Origin: Anaerolineae bacterium
GTDB lineage: Bacteria; Chloroflexota; Anaerolineae; JAFGEY01
Length of the DNA: 31,200 bases
Reading direction: 5' to 3'
NCBI GenBank assembly: GCA_016931365.1
Contig: JAFGEY010000075.1
Span: 1 to 31,200, forward strand
Shown: positions 1 to 8,234 of the stretch, one piece after another
Numbering within the stretch: the first letter of the stretch is position 1
Layout: each line of letters opens with the position of its first letter
The notes under the pieces: generated by a model
Databases searched by the model: none
The model's input: only the letters and a program-made list of their open reading frames with translations
What the model was told of the DNA's origin: nothing
Translations under genes and position numbers: made by a program

Positions 1-99
1 AAAGTCGATGAGAAGCTCGCCTACTTTGCCGGCTTGCCTGACTCGATCCTGGCTCTGATGGGACGATATTGCGAGTCGTTGGGTAAGATGGTTGGCTAA
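1..99 (+). CDS. C-terminal end of an unidentified protein (partial)
   Basis: The window opens inside a reading frame that runs without interruption for 32 codons and ends at TAA 97-99. The visible tail has a mixed hydrophobic and charged composition (it ends GRYCESLGKMVG) and shows no motif I recognise. Nothing can be said about its function. The next open stretch starts only a few bases later in another frame and looks like the middle of a different protein, so this stop may lie close to a rearrangement point. Confidence 0.4.
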   Translation, partial: KVDEKLAYFAGLPDSILALMGRYCESLGKMVG

Positions 100-112
100 C
101 CAGATACCCTAA

Positions 113-937
113 ATCTTTTTCTTAAAAGCTATACCACCAACACCAACAAATACAGAGACACCTACCCCCTCACCTTGCGAACAAGATGCCAACTATGCAC
201 TGGCTCTTTCCAAACCGACCTTGGTACCTTCACCGATTTATGTACTTGCATCCCCTTTGATCACCCAGGTTAAGGCGGTTTGGACGATCACCAATATCGG
301 AAGTTGTGCCTGGCACAATATGCAACTGACCCATACAGATGGAACCGAACCCGTTGTTGTGGTCGATGTATCGTTTCCTGTCGAACCCAATCAAAGCATA
401 CCGATTACCCTGACGCTTCCTGCCCAGGCTGTAGTTGATCGGTACAATTTCCTACGGGAATGGACCATCGCTGTGTTGGGTCCAGATGAGAATTTGCACC
501 GGATCGACAATAATTTGCTGCTTCAGGTAAATGGGACGTGGGTTATCAGTCTCAAGTCAGCTCCTCTACACTCGACCCCACTTGAGAGTGAAAAGCTTAG
601 GAGATATGGTACGCCAGTAGTTTTTCGTTGGTCACATCCTATTGGTCTACGCTCAAATGAATACTATGTGCTAATTATCAAGCATGAACAGGGAACCGGT
701 TATGTATGGACCAAGAATCCCTGGTATGACGCTTCGCACAACTCGTTGGAAAAGGGCGGAACGCTGGCCTGGCTTTCCAGTCCCGACATCGGCCCCGAGG
801 TCCGGTGGCGAATTGTGATCGCCGTCTCATATTCGTCCGATCCGGCCGCCAGCCACGATCCGCCTTTTGCGGTGCGCAGCTATTACAGCTGCGAGTGGAC
901 CTTTTACTGGTATGATGACAGTGCGCAGGTTCCATAA
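113..937 (+). pseudogene. 5'-truncated secreted NBR1-Ig-like domain protein
   Basis: The frame is open from just after a TAA at 110-112 to the TAA at 935-937, about 274 codons. The first codons encode a Thr/Pro-rich stretch (PPTPTNTETPTPSP) followed by Cys. Next comes a beta-sandwich segment with the pattern WTITNIGSCAW, typical of the NBR1-type Ig-like domain found in many secreted Chloroflexota proteins. The last 120 residues, around RWSHPIGLRSNEYYVLIIK, resemble a fibronectin-like repeat often found behind it. Such proteins normally begin with a signal peptide or membrane anchor before the Thr/Pro linker; here that part is missing and no ATG with a ribosome site is present. TTG 221 would start inside the Ig domain and is an unlikely start. 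I read this as a gene remnant that lost its 5' end. Domain naming rests on pattern recognition only. Confidence 0.55.
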
Positions 938-1029
938 CAGCTCCGGTGTTGCGCGTATTTGGAGAAACTCTTTCAAAAGCTAAACGAGATTATTGTCAAG
1001 GCTTCGCAACCAATTCGTTTGGTCCGTAT

Positions 1030-1050
1030 GATTCACTACCGGACACTTTT
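1030..1050 (+). repeat. left terminal inverted repeat of the IS4-like element
   Basis: This 21-bp end begins gattcactacc and is the exact reverse complement of 2215-2235. The match stops abruptly outside position 1030. Confidence 0.85.
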
Positions 1051-1100
1051 TAAACCGCAAACTTGTGGTATCCTTGGCGCGAATTGTGATCAGAGGAGCT

Positions 1101-2216
1101 ATGATGAGCGACAACTTGCGCCGATATCGCGCGATCCGCGATGCACTCAAATCTCTTTACCCGCGTGAACCACAAGGCAATCTGGCACGCCACTTGCACA
1201 CGTTGGCCGCGATTGTCAGTGGCATCGTGGGCAGCCGACGGACAACCTTACCCGATATGGCGAGCAAGGTTCCTGACCGCACACGATCGGAAAGCCGAGT
1301 CAAAAAGTACACCTGTTGGTTGACGAATTCGTGCATTGAGACCGACGTGTACTTGCTGCCTTATGTGAACGACTTGGTCAAGAGCCTGGCCCACCTGCCG
1401 ATTGTACTGATCATGGATGGCAGTGAGGTTGGTCGCGGCTGCCTGACCTTGATGGTCAGTCTGGTCTATCGCGGACGTGCGTTGCCATTGGCCTGGACAG
1501 TGGTCAAAGGCAACAAAGGGCACTTGGCAGAAAAAACGCATCTTGACTTGATCAAGCAAGTGTATTCGGTTGTTCCAGATGACAGCACGGTGGTCTTTTT
1601 GGGCGACGGCGAGTTCGACGGAATCGAGTTACAGGCCACTTTGCAGGATTGGGAATGGACTTATGTCAGTCGCACCGCCAAAAACGTGCAACTGTGCGCT
1701 GATGACGACATCTTCACACCCGAAGACCTTGGCGTTGAGCGCGGTGAACGGCTGAGTGCGCCTCAGGAACTTTGTTTCTGAGATGTCCTGCTCACCCAAG
1801 AAGCCTATGGCCCAGTCCTCGTCGTCGCTGTTTGGGATGAGCCGTATCAAGAACCGCTTTATCTGGTCACCAACTTGGAACTGGCCGATGAAGCCGGCTA
1901 TTGGTATCGCAAGCGGTATCGAATTGAAACGTTCTTCTCGGGCCAGAAAAGCTGGGGCTTTCACTTGAACAAGAGCCACCTCGACGATCCAGAGCGAATC
2001 TCACGCTTGATGATTGCTGCTTGCCTGGCTTACATTTGGATCGTTTTCCTGGGCGCACTGTTTATACTCGAAGGATGGTCTCGGATCATCCACCGCTCAG
2101 ACCGCTGTGACTTGAGCTTGTTCCAACTCGGTCTGCGCACACTGGAGCACTTCCTGAACGAGGACATCCCGATTCCGGTCGTGTTTCAGATGTTGGAACT
2201 CGATGGATTTGCCTAA
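1101..2216 (+). pseudogene. IS4-type transposase interrupted by one TGA
   Basis: A Shine-Dalgarno AGAGGAG at 1092-1098 precedes ATG at 1101 and 1104. From there one frame runs to TAA 2214-2216 (372 codons) with a single internal stop, TGA at 1779-1781 (codon 227). The catalytic acidic residues are D106 (in IMDGSE), D169 (in FLGDGEFDG) and E276. E276 sits in a perfect Y269-x2-R272-x3-E276-x6-K283 pattern. The stop therefore removes the third catalytic residue from the first product. Sequence after the stop (DVLLTQEAYGPVLVVAVWDE) continues the fold without any frame change, so a single CGA-to-TGA or similar nonsense change is the simplest explanation. The final stop codon lies inside the right inverted repeat. 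Confidence 0.8.
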
Positions 2217-2235
2217 AAGTGTCCGGTAGTGAATC
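2215..2235 (+). repeat. right terminal inverted repeat of the IS4-like element
   Basis: It begins aaaagtgtccgg and is the exact reverse complement of 1030-1050. It overlaps the last two bases of the transposase stop codon. Confidence 0.85.
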
Positions 2236-2296
2236 GCTTCTGAACATATTCTCCCCCTTGATGACAAAATGATGATCATCGGCTCATTTTTTTGCC

Positions 2297-2325
2297 TTGA
2301 CGTGCATATCGGGTTGGCGTATACT
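2297..2325 (+). promoter_or_regulatory. sigma-70-type promoter for the FAD oxidoreductase
   Basis: TTGACG at 2297-2302 and TATACT at 2320-2325 are separated by exactly 17 bases. This is the best housekeeping-type promoter in the window. It points at the oxidoreductase gene starting at 2535, which would give a leader of about 200 bases containing the MITE-like element at 2377-2497. Confidence 0.6.
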
Positions 2326-2376
2326 GAAAGCACAAAAGTACGACCACCCGAGTACTCATTTTAAGGTTGACGGTAT

Positions 2377-2497
2377 GTAACTGCTCACCCTCCCGGAGAT
2401 TTTTGCGGTTTTGCGCCGGAAAAACACTTTCTTGGGAACACTAGAGACCGCAAATATACCCAATTATAACCTCCGGGAAGGTAGGCTGAGTAGTTAC
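2377..2497 (+). mobile_element. MITE-like element with IS66-type ends
   Basis: Both ends read GTAACT inward, and the terminal inverted repeats (2377-2398 and 2471-2497) pair over about 22 bases with a few mismatches and a small insertion. The bases directly outside are gacggtat (2369-2376) and gacggcat (2498-2505), an 8-bp direct repeat with one mismatch. An 8-bp target duplication and a GTAA tip are known features of the IS66 family. The 121-bp interior has no open frame. I infer a non-autonomous derivative mobilised by an IS66-type transposase encoded elsewhere. Transcribed, it would form a long hairpin in the leader of the following gene. Confidence 0.65.
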
Positions 2498-2534
2498 GAC
2501 GGCATATAGAAAATCAGAACGACAGGGAAAGCAT

Positions 2535-4322
2535 ATGAAGAACCTCACTCAAGTCGATTTTTGCGTCGTCGGTGGCGGGCTGGCCGGCATGTGCGCGGCC
2601 ATTTCGGCGGCGCGGCGCGGCGTCAAGGTCGTGTTGATGCAAGATCGCCCGGTGCTCGGCGGCAACGCCTCGTCGGAAATTCGCATGCACATCTGCGGCG
2701 CGCACGGCCCCAACAACCGCGAGACGGGGATCATTGAAGAGATCGCCCTGGAAAACCGCTACCGCAACCCGCTGCGCAACTATGCGCTGTGGGACAGCAT
2801 CCTGTACGAAAAAGTGCGCTTTGAACCCAACATCACGCTGCTCTTGAACTGTTCATGTAACGATGCGACGATGAACGGGAACACGATCGAGTCGGTCAAG
2901 GGCTGGCAACTCACCACCGAGACTTGGCACACCGTCGAGGCCGGTCTGTTTGCCGACTGTTCCGGCGACAGCATTCTCGCCCCGCTCACAGGCGCTGAAT
3001 TTCGCATTGGGCGCGAGGCGCGTGCCGAATTTGACGAGGACATTGAGCCGGAGGCGGCCGACCGCAAGACAATGGGTATGAGCTGCCTGATCCAGGCCCG
3101 CGAGACCGACCGCCCGCAGCCGTTCATTCCGCCGGCCTGGGCCAACGTGTACGAGACCGACGCCGACCTGCCTCATCGCGGACATGACATTCTGAAGACG
3201 AATTTCTGGTGGATCGAACTGGGCGGCGAGCAGGACAGCATCCACGACACGGAGAGCATTCGCGACGAATTACTCAAGGTGGCTTTTGGGGTATGGGATC
3301 ACGTCAAGAATCGTGGCGATCACGGCGCGGAAAACTGGGTGCTAGAGTGGGTTGGGTTTTTGCCCGGCAAGCGCGAGAGCAGGCGCTACGTCGGCGACTA
3401 TGTGATGACCCAAAACGACGTCCGTGCCCAAGGGCGCTTTGATGATCTGGTCGCTTACGGCGGCTGGACAATGGACGATCATCACCCCGATGGCATCCGC
3501 TGGCCCGGCGAGCCGACCATTTTCCACCCCGCACCGTCGCCCTTTGGCATTCCGTATCGCTGTTTGTATTCGCGCAGCATCGAAAACCTCTTTTGCGCCG
3601 GGCGCAACATCAGCGTCACCCACGCCGCAATGAGCGCCACCCGCGTGATGGCTACCTGCGCCACCGTCGGGCAGGCGGTGGGCACGGCGGCGGCGATCGC
3701 CGTGCGCGAAAAACTAACCCCGCGTGATGTGTACAAACATAGAATAGACGAACTCAAACAAGCGCTGATGGACGACGACTGCTACCTGCCCTGGAACGCG
3801 CGCCGAATGCCGGCGTTGACGCGACAGGCCACACTCACCGCCTCATCCGGCGACCCGGAACCGCTGCGCAACGGGCTGGATCGACCCATTGACGACGCCA
3901 CCTCTGGTTGGCGAGACAACGGCTGGCGCGGCCAAATCGGCGACTGGGTGCAGTATGCCTTTGACACGCCTCAACCCGTCGGGCAAATGCGCTTTGTTTT
4001 CGACAGCGATCTCAATCGCCCGGAAATGAACCAACCCTCACACTATCCACTGCACGCCGAACCGGTGGTCGTACCGCAGACGCTGGTCAAAGCCTTTCGC
4101 ATCGAAGCGCTGGACGAGGATGGTCACTGGCGCCAAGTCGCCCGGGTGGACAACAACTATCAAAGACTGGTGCGTCTATCTGTCGACAGCACCACGCGCG
4201 CAGTACGCTTTATTCCCGAATCGACGTGGGGTGCGGCGTATGTGCATCTCTTTGCCTGGGATGTTATCAACTTGACGCACAAAGTCTTTGGAGCCAGAGA
4301 TGACGCTGGACGAGTTCTTTGA
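2535..4322 (+). CDS. FAD-dependent oxidoreductase (FAD_oxidored family)
   Basis: The 595-residue protein opens with a beta strand and the dinucleotide-binding motif G13-G-G-L-A-G18, followed by a long conserved segment (PVLGGNASSEIRMHICGAHG). This is typical of the FAD_oxidored family of flavoproteins, which includes many uncharacterised members linked to sugar or secondary metabolism. A second FAD-binding signature lies near LFCAGRNISVTHAAMSATRV (about residues 352-371). From about residue 430 to the end there is a beta-rich module (TASSGDPEPLRNG...) resembling a discoidin-like carbohydrate-binding fold, so the enzyme may act on a sugar-containing substrate; this is inference. No signal peptide is visible, so it is probably cytoplasmic. 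ATG 2535 is the first start after a weak AGGGAAA. Its last 23 bases overlap the next gene. Confidence 0.75.
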   Translation: MKNLTQVDFCVVGGGLAGMCAAISAARRGVKVVLMQDRPVLGGNASSEIRMHICGAHGPNNRETGIIEEIALENRYRNPLRNYALWDSILYEKVRFEPNITLLLNCSCNDATMNGNTIESVKGWQLTTETWHTVEAGLFADCSGDSILAPLTGAEFRIGREARAEFDEDIEPEAADRKTMGMSCLIQARETDRPQPFIPPAWANVYETDADLPHRGHDILKTNFWWIELGGEQDSIHDTESIRDELLKVAFGVWDHVKNRGDHGAENWVLEWVGFLPGKRESRRYVGDYVMTQNDVRAQGRFDDLVAYGGWTMDDHHPDGIRWPGEPTIFHPAPSPFGIPYRCLYSRSIENLFCAGRNISVTHAAMSATRVMATCATVGQAVGTAAAIAVREKLTPRDVYKHRIDELKQALMDDDCYLPWNARRMPALTRQATLTASSGDPEPLRNGLDRPIDDATSGWRDNGWRGQIGDWVQYAFDTPQPVGQMRFVFDSDLNRPEMNQPSHYPLHAEPVVVPQTLVKAFRIEALDEDGHWRQVARVDNNYQRLVRLSVDSTTRAVRFIPESTWGAAYVHLFAWDVINLTHKVFGARDDAGRVL

Positions 4323-4656
4323 TGGACAAGAAAAATCCAGGGAGCTTTTTGAGACCGTGCGCTCCGTGATCGACACCATTGGAGACGCAGCTCTTTGCGT
4401 GACCAAGAGCCAGATCGCGTTTCGTCGACGCAAGACATTTGCTCTGATCTGGATGCCCGGTGAATATCTTCGTGGCGACTCCGCGCCTCTGGTTCTCACA
4501 CTCTCTTTCCGCAGCCCGGATCCATCACCACGTTGGAAAGAGATCGTCGAACCATCACCAGGGCGGTTCACCCATCACTTGGAGTTGCATTCCATTGAGG
4601 ACATCGACGATCAAGTTTGCGATTGGTTGCGGAATGCATGGCAGGCCGCAGTTTGA
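4300..4656 (+). CDS. small DUF5655-type protein
   Basis: The 118-residue protein matches my memory of the DUF5655 pattern: an N-terminal TLDEFFDGQ segment, the conserved VTKSQIAFRRRKTFA core, then PSPRWKEIVEPSPGRFTHHL and an acidic C-terminal helix IDDQVCDWLRNAW. The biochemical role of this family is not known to me. ATG 4300 is preferred over an in-frame TTG at 4288 because GGAG at 4290-4293 is well spaced for it. The gene begins inside the 3' end of the oxidoreductase and is probably co-transcribed with it. Its base composition is lower in GC than its neighbours, which may hint at separate acquisition. Confidence 0.7.
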   Translation: MTLDEFFDGQEKSRELFETVRSVIDTIGDAALCVTKSQIAFRRRKTFALIWMPGEYLRGDSAPLVLTLSFRSPDPSPRWKEIVEPSPGRFTHHLELHSIEDIDDQVCDWLRNAWQAAV

Positions 4657-4728
4657 GCGTACAATCGTGCTCTTGGATTGGCTCGGTGCTCGTTTTCAAG
4701 CTATCTTTGGCTGAAAGTCTGATTTTTT

Positions 4729-7005
4729 ATGCCTGACCTAACCTTCCAACCGCGTCCCTCGCAAGCGCAAATTCTCGCCTATGCCGGCGGGCGGATGGGC
4801 GTCAGCGCGGTGCCCGGCGCGGGCAAGACATTTACCCTCTCCGCGTTGGCCGCGCAGCTCGTCGCCGCCTCCATCGACGACGACCAGGAGGTGTTGATCG
4901 TCACTCTGGTCAACTCGGCGGTGGACAATTTCAAGAGCCGCGTGGCCGGGTTCATCGGCCGGCGCGGGCTACTCTCCAACGTCGGCTACCGCGTGCGCAC
5001 GCTGCACGGCCTGGCCCACGACATCGTCCGCGAGCGCCCCGGCCTGGTTGGCCTGGCCGACGATTTCCAGATCGTCGACGAGCGCGAGGCCGATCAACTC
5101 CGCGAGGGAGTGGTCGAAATGTGGCTGCGTGGGCATCCCGATCACGCCGACCTTTTTTTGAGCGTCGAGCTGGAGGCCAACCAGCGCGAGTGGGCGGCCA
5201 TGCAGTGGCCTGAGATCGCGCTCAACCTGGCCGGGACATTCATCAAGCGGGCCAAGGACCTCCAGCTCGTGCCCGAAGACCTGCTTGCGCGGCTCGAACT
5301 CTACGGCGTCCATCCTCCCTTTGCCCTGGCGCGGATGGGCGCCGAAATCTATGCCGAATACCAGCGCGCGCTCTATTATCGCGGCGGGGTGGACTTTGAC
5401 GACCTGATCCGCCTGGCCCTGACCGCGTTGAACCAGGACAACGATCTGCTGGCCCGGCTGCGCCATCGCTGGCCCTTTATCCTCGAAGACGAGGCGCAGG
5501 ACTCCAGCCAGCTCCAGGAGCTGATTCTTGACAAGCTGGCCGGGCCGGGCGGCAACTGGGTGCGCGTCGGCGATCCCAACCAGGCGATCAACACCACTTT
5601 TACCACCGCCGACCCCAAATTTTTGCGCCGCTTTCTGGATCATTCCGACGTGATCGCGCTGCCGCTGGAAAATTCAGGCCGCTCACAGCAGGGCATCATC
5701 GACCTGGCAAACTATCTGGTGGACTGGACGATGAGTGAGCACCCCGAGCCGCGCGCGTGCAATGCGCTCAGCGCGCCGCCATACATCGAACCGACGCCGC
5801 CCGGTGACCCGCAGCCCAATCCGCCGGCCGACCCGGCAGCGATCTATCTCTTTGAGCGCAAATTGTCACCGGAAGCCGAGATCAAGACGGTGGTCGACTC
5901 GCTGGCCCGTTGGCTGCCCGAACATCCGCAGGAGACGGTCGCCGTGCTCGTGCCGCGCAACCAGCGTGGCTTTGAAGTGACCGACGCGCTCAAGCGCGCC
6001 GGTCTGCCCTATACCGAACTGCTCCGTTCGACCTCCTCGACGCGCAAGACGGCCGGCGCGCTGGGCAACGTGCTGCACTATCTGGCCAACCCCACCTCGG
6101 CGCCGCTGCTCTCGCGCGTGTGGGAGGTCTGGCGGCGCGAAGATCAGGACGAGGTCGATGTTCGCCGCGTGAAACGGCTGTCGGCGCTGATCCGGCAGTG
6201 CCGCCATGTGGAAGAGTTTCTGTGGCCCTACGCCGGCGTCGATTGGCTGGACAGCGTCGATTGGGTGGGTGGCGAGTCTGACTACGGCGTCATAGACGCT
6301 GACGCGCCCGCTCTTGCCGACCACGCGCTGCTTCAGGCGTTTCGCACCCTGGTCTGCCGCTGGCAGGGGGCGACCGTGCTGCCGGTCGACCAACTGGTGC
6401 TGACCATCGCTCAAGACCTGTTCATCACCGCCGGCGAACTGGCCCTCAGCCACAAGCTGGCGACCATGCTGCGCGTCGTCGCCGACAACAACCCAACCTG
6501 GCGGCTGGCCGAATTGACCGACGAACTGGCCGTCATCGCCCGCAACCAGCGCCGATTTCTGGGCTTTGACCTCGAAGACACCGGGTTTGAGCCTAAACCG
6601 GGCGAGATCACCGTCTCGACGCTGCACAAGGCCAAAGGGCTGGAATGGGATCGCGTTTACCTGCTTTCGGTCAACAACTATGACTTTCCCTCCGCCCAGC
6701 CTTACGACGAGTACATCAGCGAAAAGTGGTTCATCCGCGACCGGCTCAACCTGGAGGCCGAGGCGTTGGCCCAACTTGAAGCGCTGAACGAAGGCACGGA
6801 TTACGCCGAAGGCAATGCCACCCGCCAGGCCCGCCTCGATTACGTGCGCGAGCGCCTGCGGCTGCTCTACGTGGGCATCACCCGAGCCCGGCGCGAGTTG
6901 ATCCTCACCTGGAACACCGGGCGCAGCCGTCAGGCCAAGCAAATGGCCGTGCCCTTGATCGCCTTGCATACCTGGTGGGAAAAGGATAAGAAACCAGGTT
7001 TTTGA
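4729..7005 (+). CDS. UvrD/Rep-type superfamily 1 DNA helicase
   Basis: The 758-residue protein carries the SF1A helicase motifs in order: Q-motif near Q12, Walker A A27-VPGAGKT34, Walker B with DEAQ at 254-257, motif III GDPNQAI from 281, motif V TLHKAKGLEWD at 631-641, and motif VI LLYVGITRARREL at 712-724. It should unwind DNA with 3'-5' polarity at the expense of ATP. The overall layout matches short UvrD-like helicases of Chloroflexota and cyanobacteria, which lack a nuclease domain. No strong ribosome-binding site precedes ATG 4729. The last residues (KKPGF) and the stop codon come from a palindromic dispersed repeat, so the native C-terminus may have been altered. Whether it acts in repair or replication restart cannot be told from this window. 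Confidence 0.85.
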   Translation: MPDLTFQPRPSQAQILAYAGGRMGVSAVPGAGKTFTLSALAAQLVAASIDDDQEVLIVTLVNSAVDNFKSRVAGFIGRRGLLSNVGYRVRTLHGLAHDIVRERPGLVGLADDFQIVDEREADQLREGVVEMWLRGHPDHADLFLSVELEANQREWAAMQWPEIALNLAGTFIKRAKDLQLVPEDLLARLELYGVHPPFALARMGAEIYAEYQRALYYRGGVDFDDLIRLALTALNQDNDLLARLRHRWPFILEDEAQDSSQLQELILDKLAGPGGNWVRVGDPNQAINTTFTTADPKFLRRFLDHSDVIALPLENSGRSQQGIIDLANYLVDWTMSEHPEPRACNALSAPPYIEPTPPGDPQPNPPADPAAIYLFERKLSPEAEIKTVVDSLARWLPEHPQETVAVLVPRNQRGFEVTDALKRAGLPYTELLRSTSSTRKTAGALGNVLHYLANPTSAPLLSRVWEVWRREDQDEVDVRRVKRLSALIRQCRHVEEFLWPYAGVDWLDSVDWVGGESDYGVIDADAPALADHALLQAFRTLVCRWQGATVLPVDQLVLTIAQDLFITAGELALSHKLATMLRVVADNNPTWRLAELTDELAVIARNQRRFLGFDLEDTGFEPKPGEITVSTLHKAKGLEWDRVYLLSVNNYDFPSAQPYDEYISEKWFIRDRLNLEAEALAQLEALNEGTDYAEGNATRQARLDYVRERLRLLYVGITRARRELILTWNTGRSRQAKQMAVPLIALHTWWEKDKKPGF

Positions 7006-7036
7006 CAGCAAGCTTGCTTGCCCAAACCTGGTTTCT
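6989..7036 (+). repeat. dispersed palindrome (AGAAACC family) at the helicase 3' end
   Basis: Arms of 13 perfectly paired bases, 6989-7001 (agaaaccaggttt) and 7024-7036, enclose a loop that itself contains the palindrome gcaagcttgc. The left arm encodes the last residues of the helicase. It could act as a weak terminator, but there is no T-run after it. Related copies are at 13038-13074 and 27951-27989. Confidence 0.7.
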
Positions 7037-7055
7037 GTGTCGGGAGAAGCGCAGG

Positions 7056-7085
7056 TTCGACAAAAACACAAATATGGTGTAGAAT
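7056..7085 (+). promoter_or_regulatory. probable promoter of the his gene run
   Basis: TTCGAC (7056-7061) and TAGAAT (7080-7085) are 18 bases apart and lie just after the helicase palindrome, about 45 bases before the GTG of hisC. No His-rich leader peptide or classical attenuator lies between promoter and gene. Confidence 0.4.
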
Positions 7086-7130
7086 TTGGTTTTTGCGGCA
7101 AAGTCGCCCAACGTGTGGAGGAGAAGGACT

Positions 7131-8231
7131 GTGGATGAAACCCAGGTGGCGGCTTTGATCCGCCCCGCCATTTTCAAGATGGAACCCTATACGCCGATTG
7201 TGCCCTTTGAAGTGCTCAGCCGGCAGTTGGGCGTGCCCGCCGACCAGATTATCAAGGTCGATGCCAACGAGAACCCCTACGGCCCCTCGCCCCGGGTCGC
7301 CGAGGCGTTGAGGCGCTATCCCTTCCACCACATCTATCCCGATCCCAATCATACTCTGCTGCGCGAAGCGTTGCAGCGCTACGTCGGCGTGGGGCAGGAG
7401 CACCTGCTGCTCGGCACCGGCTCCGACGAGTTGCTTGACGTTGTTTTTCGATTGTTTGTGGAGTCCGGCGACAGCATCATCAACTGCCCGCCAACCTTTG
7501 GTATGTACCCTTTTTTGGCCGGGGTCGCTGGCGCGCGGATCATCTCGGTGCCGCGCAGAGAGGATTTTGGCCTGGACCTTGATGCGATTCAAGCGGCCTT
7601 TGCGGCGGAAACCCAAGCGCCCAAGCTGATTTTTGTCACCTCGCCCAACAACCCCGACGGCAGTGTCCTGAGCCGTGTCGATCTGCTGCGGCTGCTCGCG
7701 TTGCCGGCGGTCGTCGTCGCTGACCAGGCCTACGTGGAATTTGGCGGCGAGGATTTCGCCCCGCTGGTGCCCCAATACCCCAACCTGATCGTGATGCGCA
7801 CGTTCAGCAAGTGGGCCGGACTGGCCGGGCTGCGCGTGGGCTATGGCGTCTTTCCGATCGGGATCATTGCGCATCTGTTCAAGATCAAGCAGCCATATAA
7901 CGTCAACGCGGCGGCGCAAGCGGCAGTGCTGGCTTCGCTGGAGGATGTCGATCTGCTGCGCGCGCGCGTGCAGATTTTGATCGCCGAGCGGGAGCGGCTG
8001 TACTTGAGATTGAAGGAAATCGATTATTTGCGCCCTTATCCTTCACATTCCAATTTTATCCTCAACCGTGTCAAGGGTCGGGATGCCTGCGAACTCAAAA
8101 TGGACTTGCAGGCGCAGGGCATCCTGGTGCGCCATTATCGCTCGGCGGGGCTGCAAGACTGCATCCGCATCAGCGTCGGCAAGCCGGAACAGAATACAAC
8201 GGTATTGGAAACGCTCAAAGCATTGGAGTGA
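7131..8231 (+). CDS. hisC: histidinol-phosphate aminotransferase
   Basis: The enzyme moves an amino group from glutamate to imidazole acetol phosphate, giving histidinol phosphate, with pyridoxal phosphate as cofactor. The 366-residue protein shows the family's KVDANENPYGPSP substrate segment, the SPNNPDGS loop, and the cofactor lysine K227 in FSKWAGLAGLRVGYG. GTG 7131 is chosen because GGAGGAG at 7117-7123 is ideally placed. A longer frame from TTG 7086 would add residues unlike the family. It is the first gene of a run with hisB, hisH, hisA and hisF, which fits a histidine biosynthesis operon. HisC paralogs can also act on aromatic amino acids, but the context favours histidine. Confidence 0.9.
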   Translation: MDETQVAALIRPAIFKMEPYTPIVPFEVLSRQLGVPADQIIKVDANENPYGPSPRVAEALRRYPFHHIYPDPNHTLLREALQRYVGVGQEHLLLGTGSDELLDVVFRLFVESGDSIINCPPTFGMYPFLAGVAGARIISVPRREDFGLDLDAIQAAFAAETQAPKLIFVTSPNNPDGSVLSRVDLLRLLALPAVVVADQAYVEFGGEDFAPLVPQYPNLIVMRTFSKWAGLAGLRVGYGVFPIGIIAHLFKIKQPYNVNAAAQAAVLASLEDVDLLRARVQILIAERERLYLRLKEIDYLRPYPSHSNFILNRVKGRDACELKMDLQAQGILVRHYRSAGLQDCIRISVGKPEQNTTVLETLKALE

Positions 8232-8234
8232 AAC

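Larger units (their letters stand above)
1030..2235 (+). mobile_element. IS4-family-like insertion sequence, 1206 bp
   Basis: The element is bounded by a perfect 21-bp inverted repeat (1030-1050 and 2215-2235). It contains a single transposase frame that nearly fills it. The DDE residues and a Y-x2-R-x3-E-x6-K signature place the transposase in the IS4 group. I looked for a target-site duplication next to the repeat tips and found none that is convincing: the left flank reads ccgtat and the right flank gcttct. The element may be old, may have recombined with another copy, or the true tips may lie slightly inside the repeat. The transposase carries an in-frame stop, so this copy is probably not autonomous. 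Confidence 0.8.

Noticed and set aside
1779..1781. TGA as a recoded selenocysteine or readthrough codon in the transposase
   Set aside because: No stem-loop of selenocysteine type is evident next to it and IS4 transposases have no Sec; a plain nonsense change is simpler.
1020..2245. Target-site duplication of the IS4-like element
   Set aside because: Flanks next to the inverted repeats (ccgtat and gcttct) do not match over any plausible length.
2254..2294. Terminator after the IS element (aaaatga...tcatttttt)
   Set aside because: The stem would be only about seven A/T-rich pairs around a long loop, too weak to claim.
5866..7101. A 411-codon open frame on the minus strand
   Set aside because: It is antisense to the helicase motif region, which is clearly coding on the plus strand.
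7086..7130. Upstream extension of hisC from TTG 7086, or a His leader peptide for attenuation
   Set aside because: The GTG at 7131 has an ideal ribosome site, the extra residues do not resemble HisC, and there is no run of His codons.
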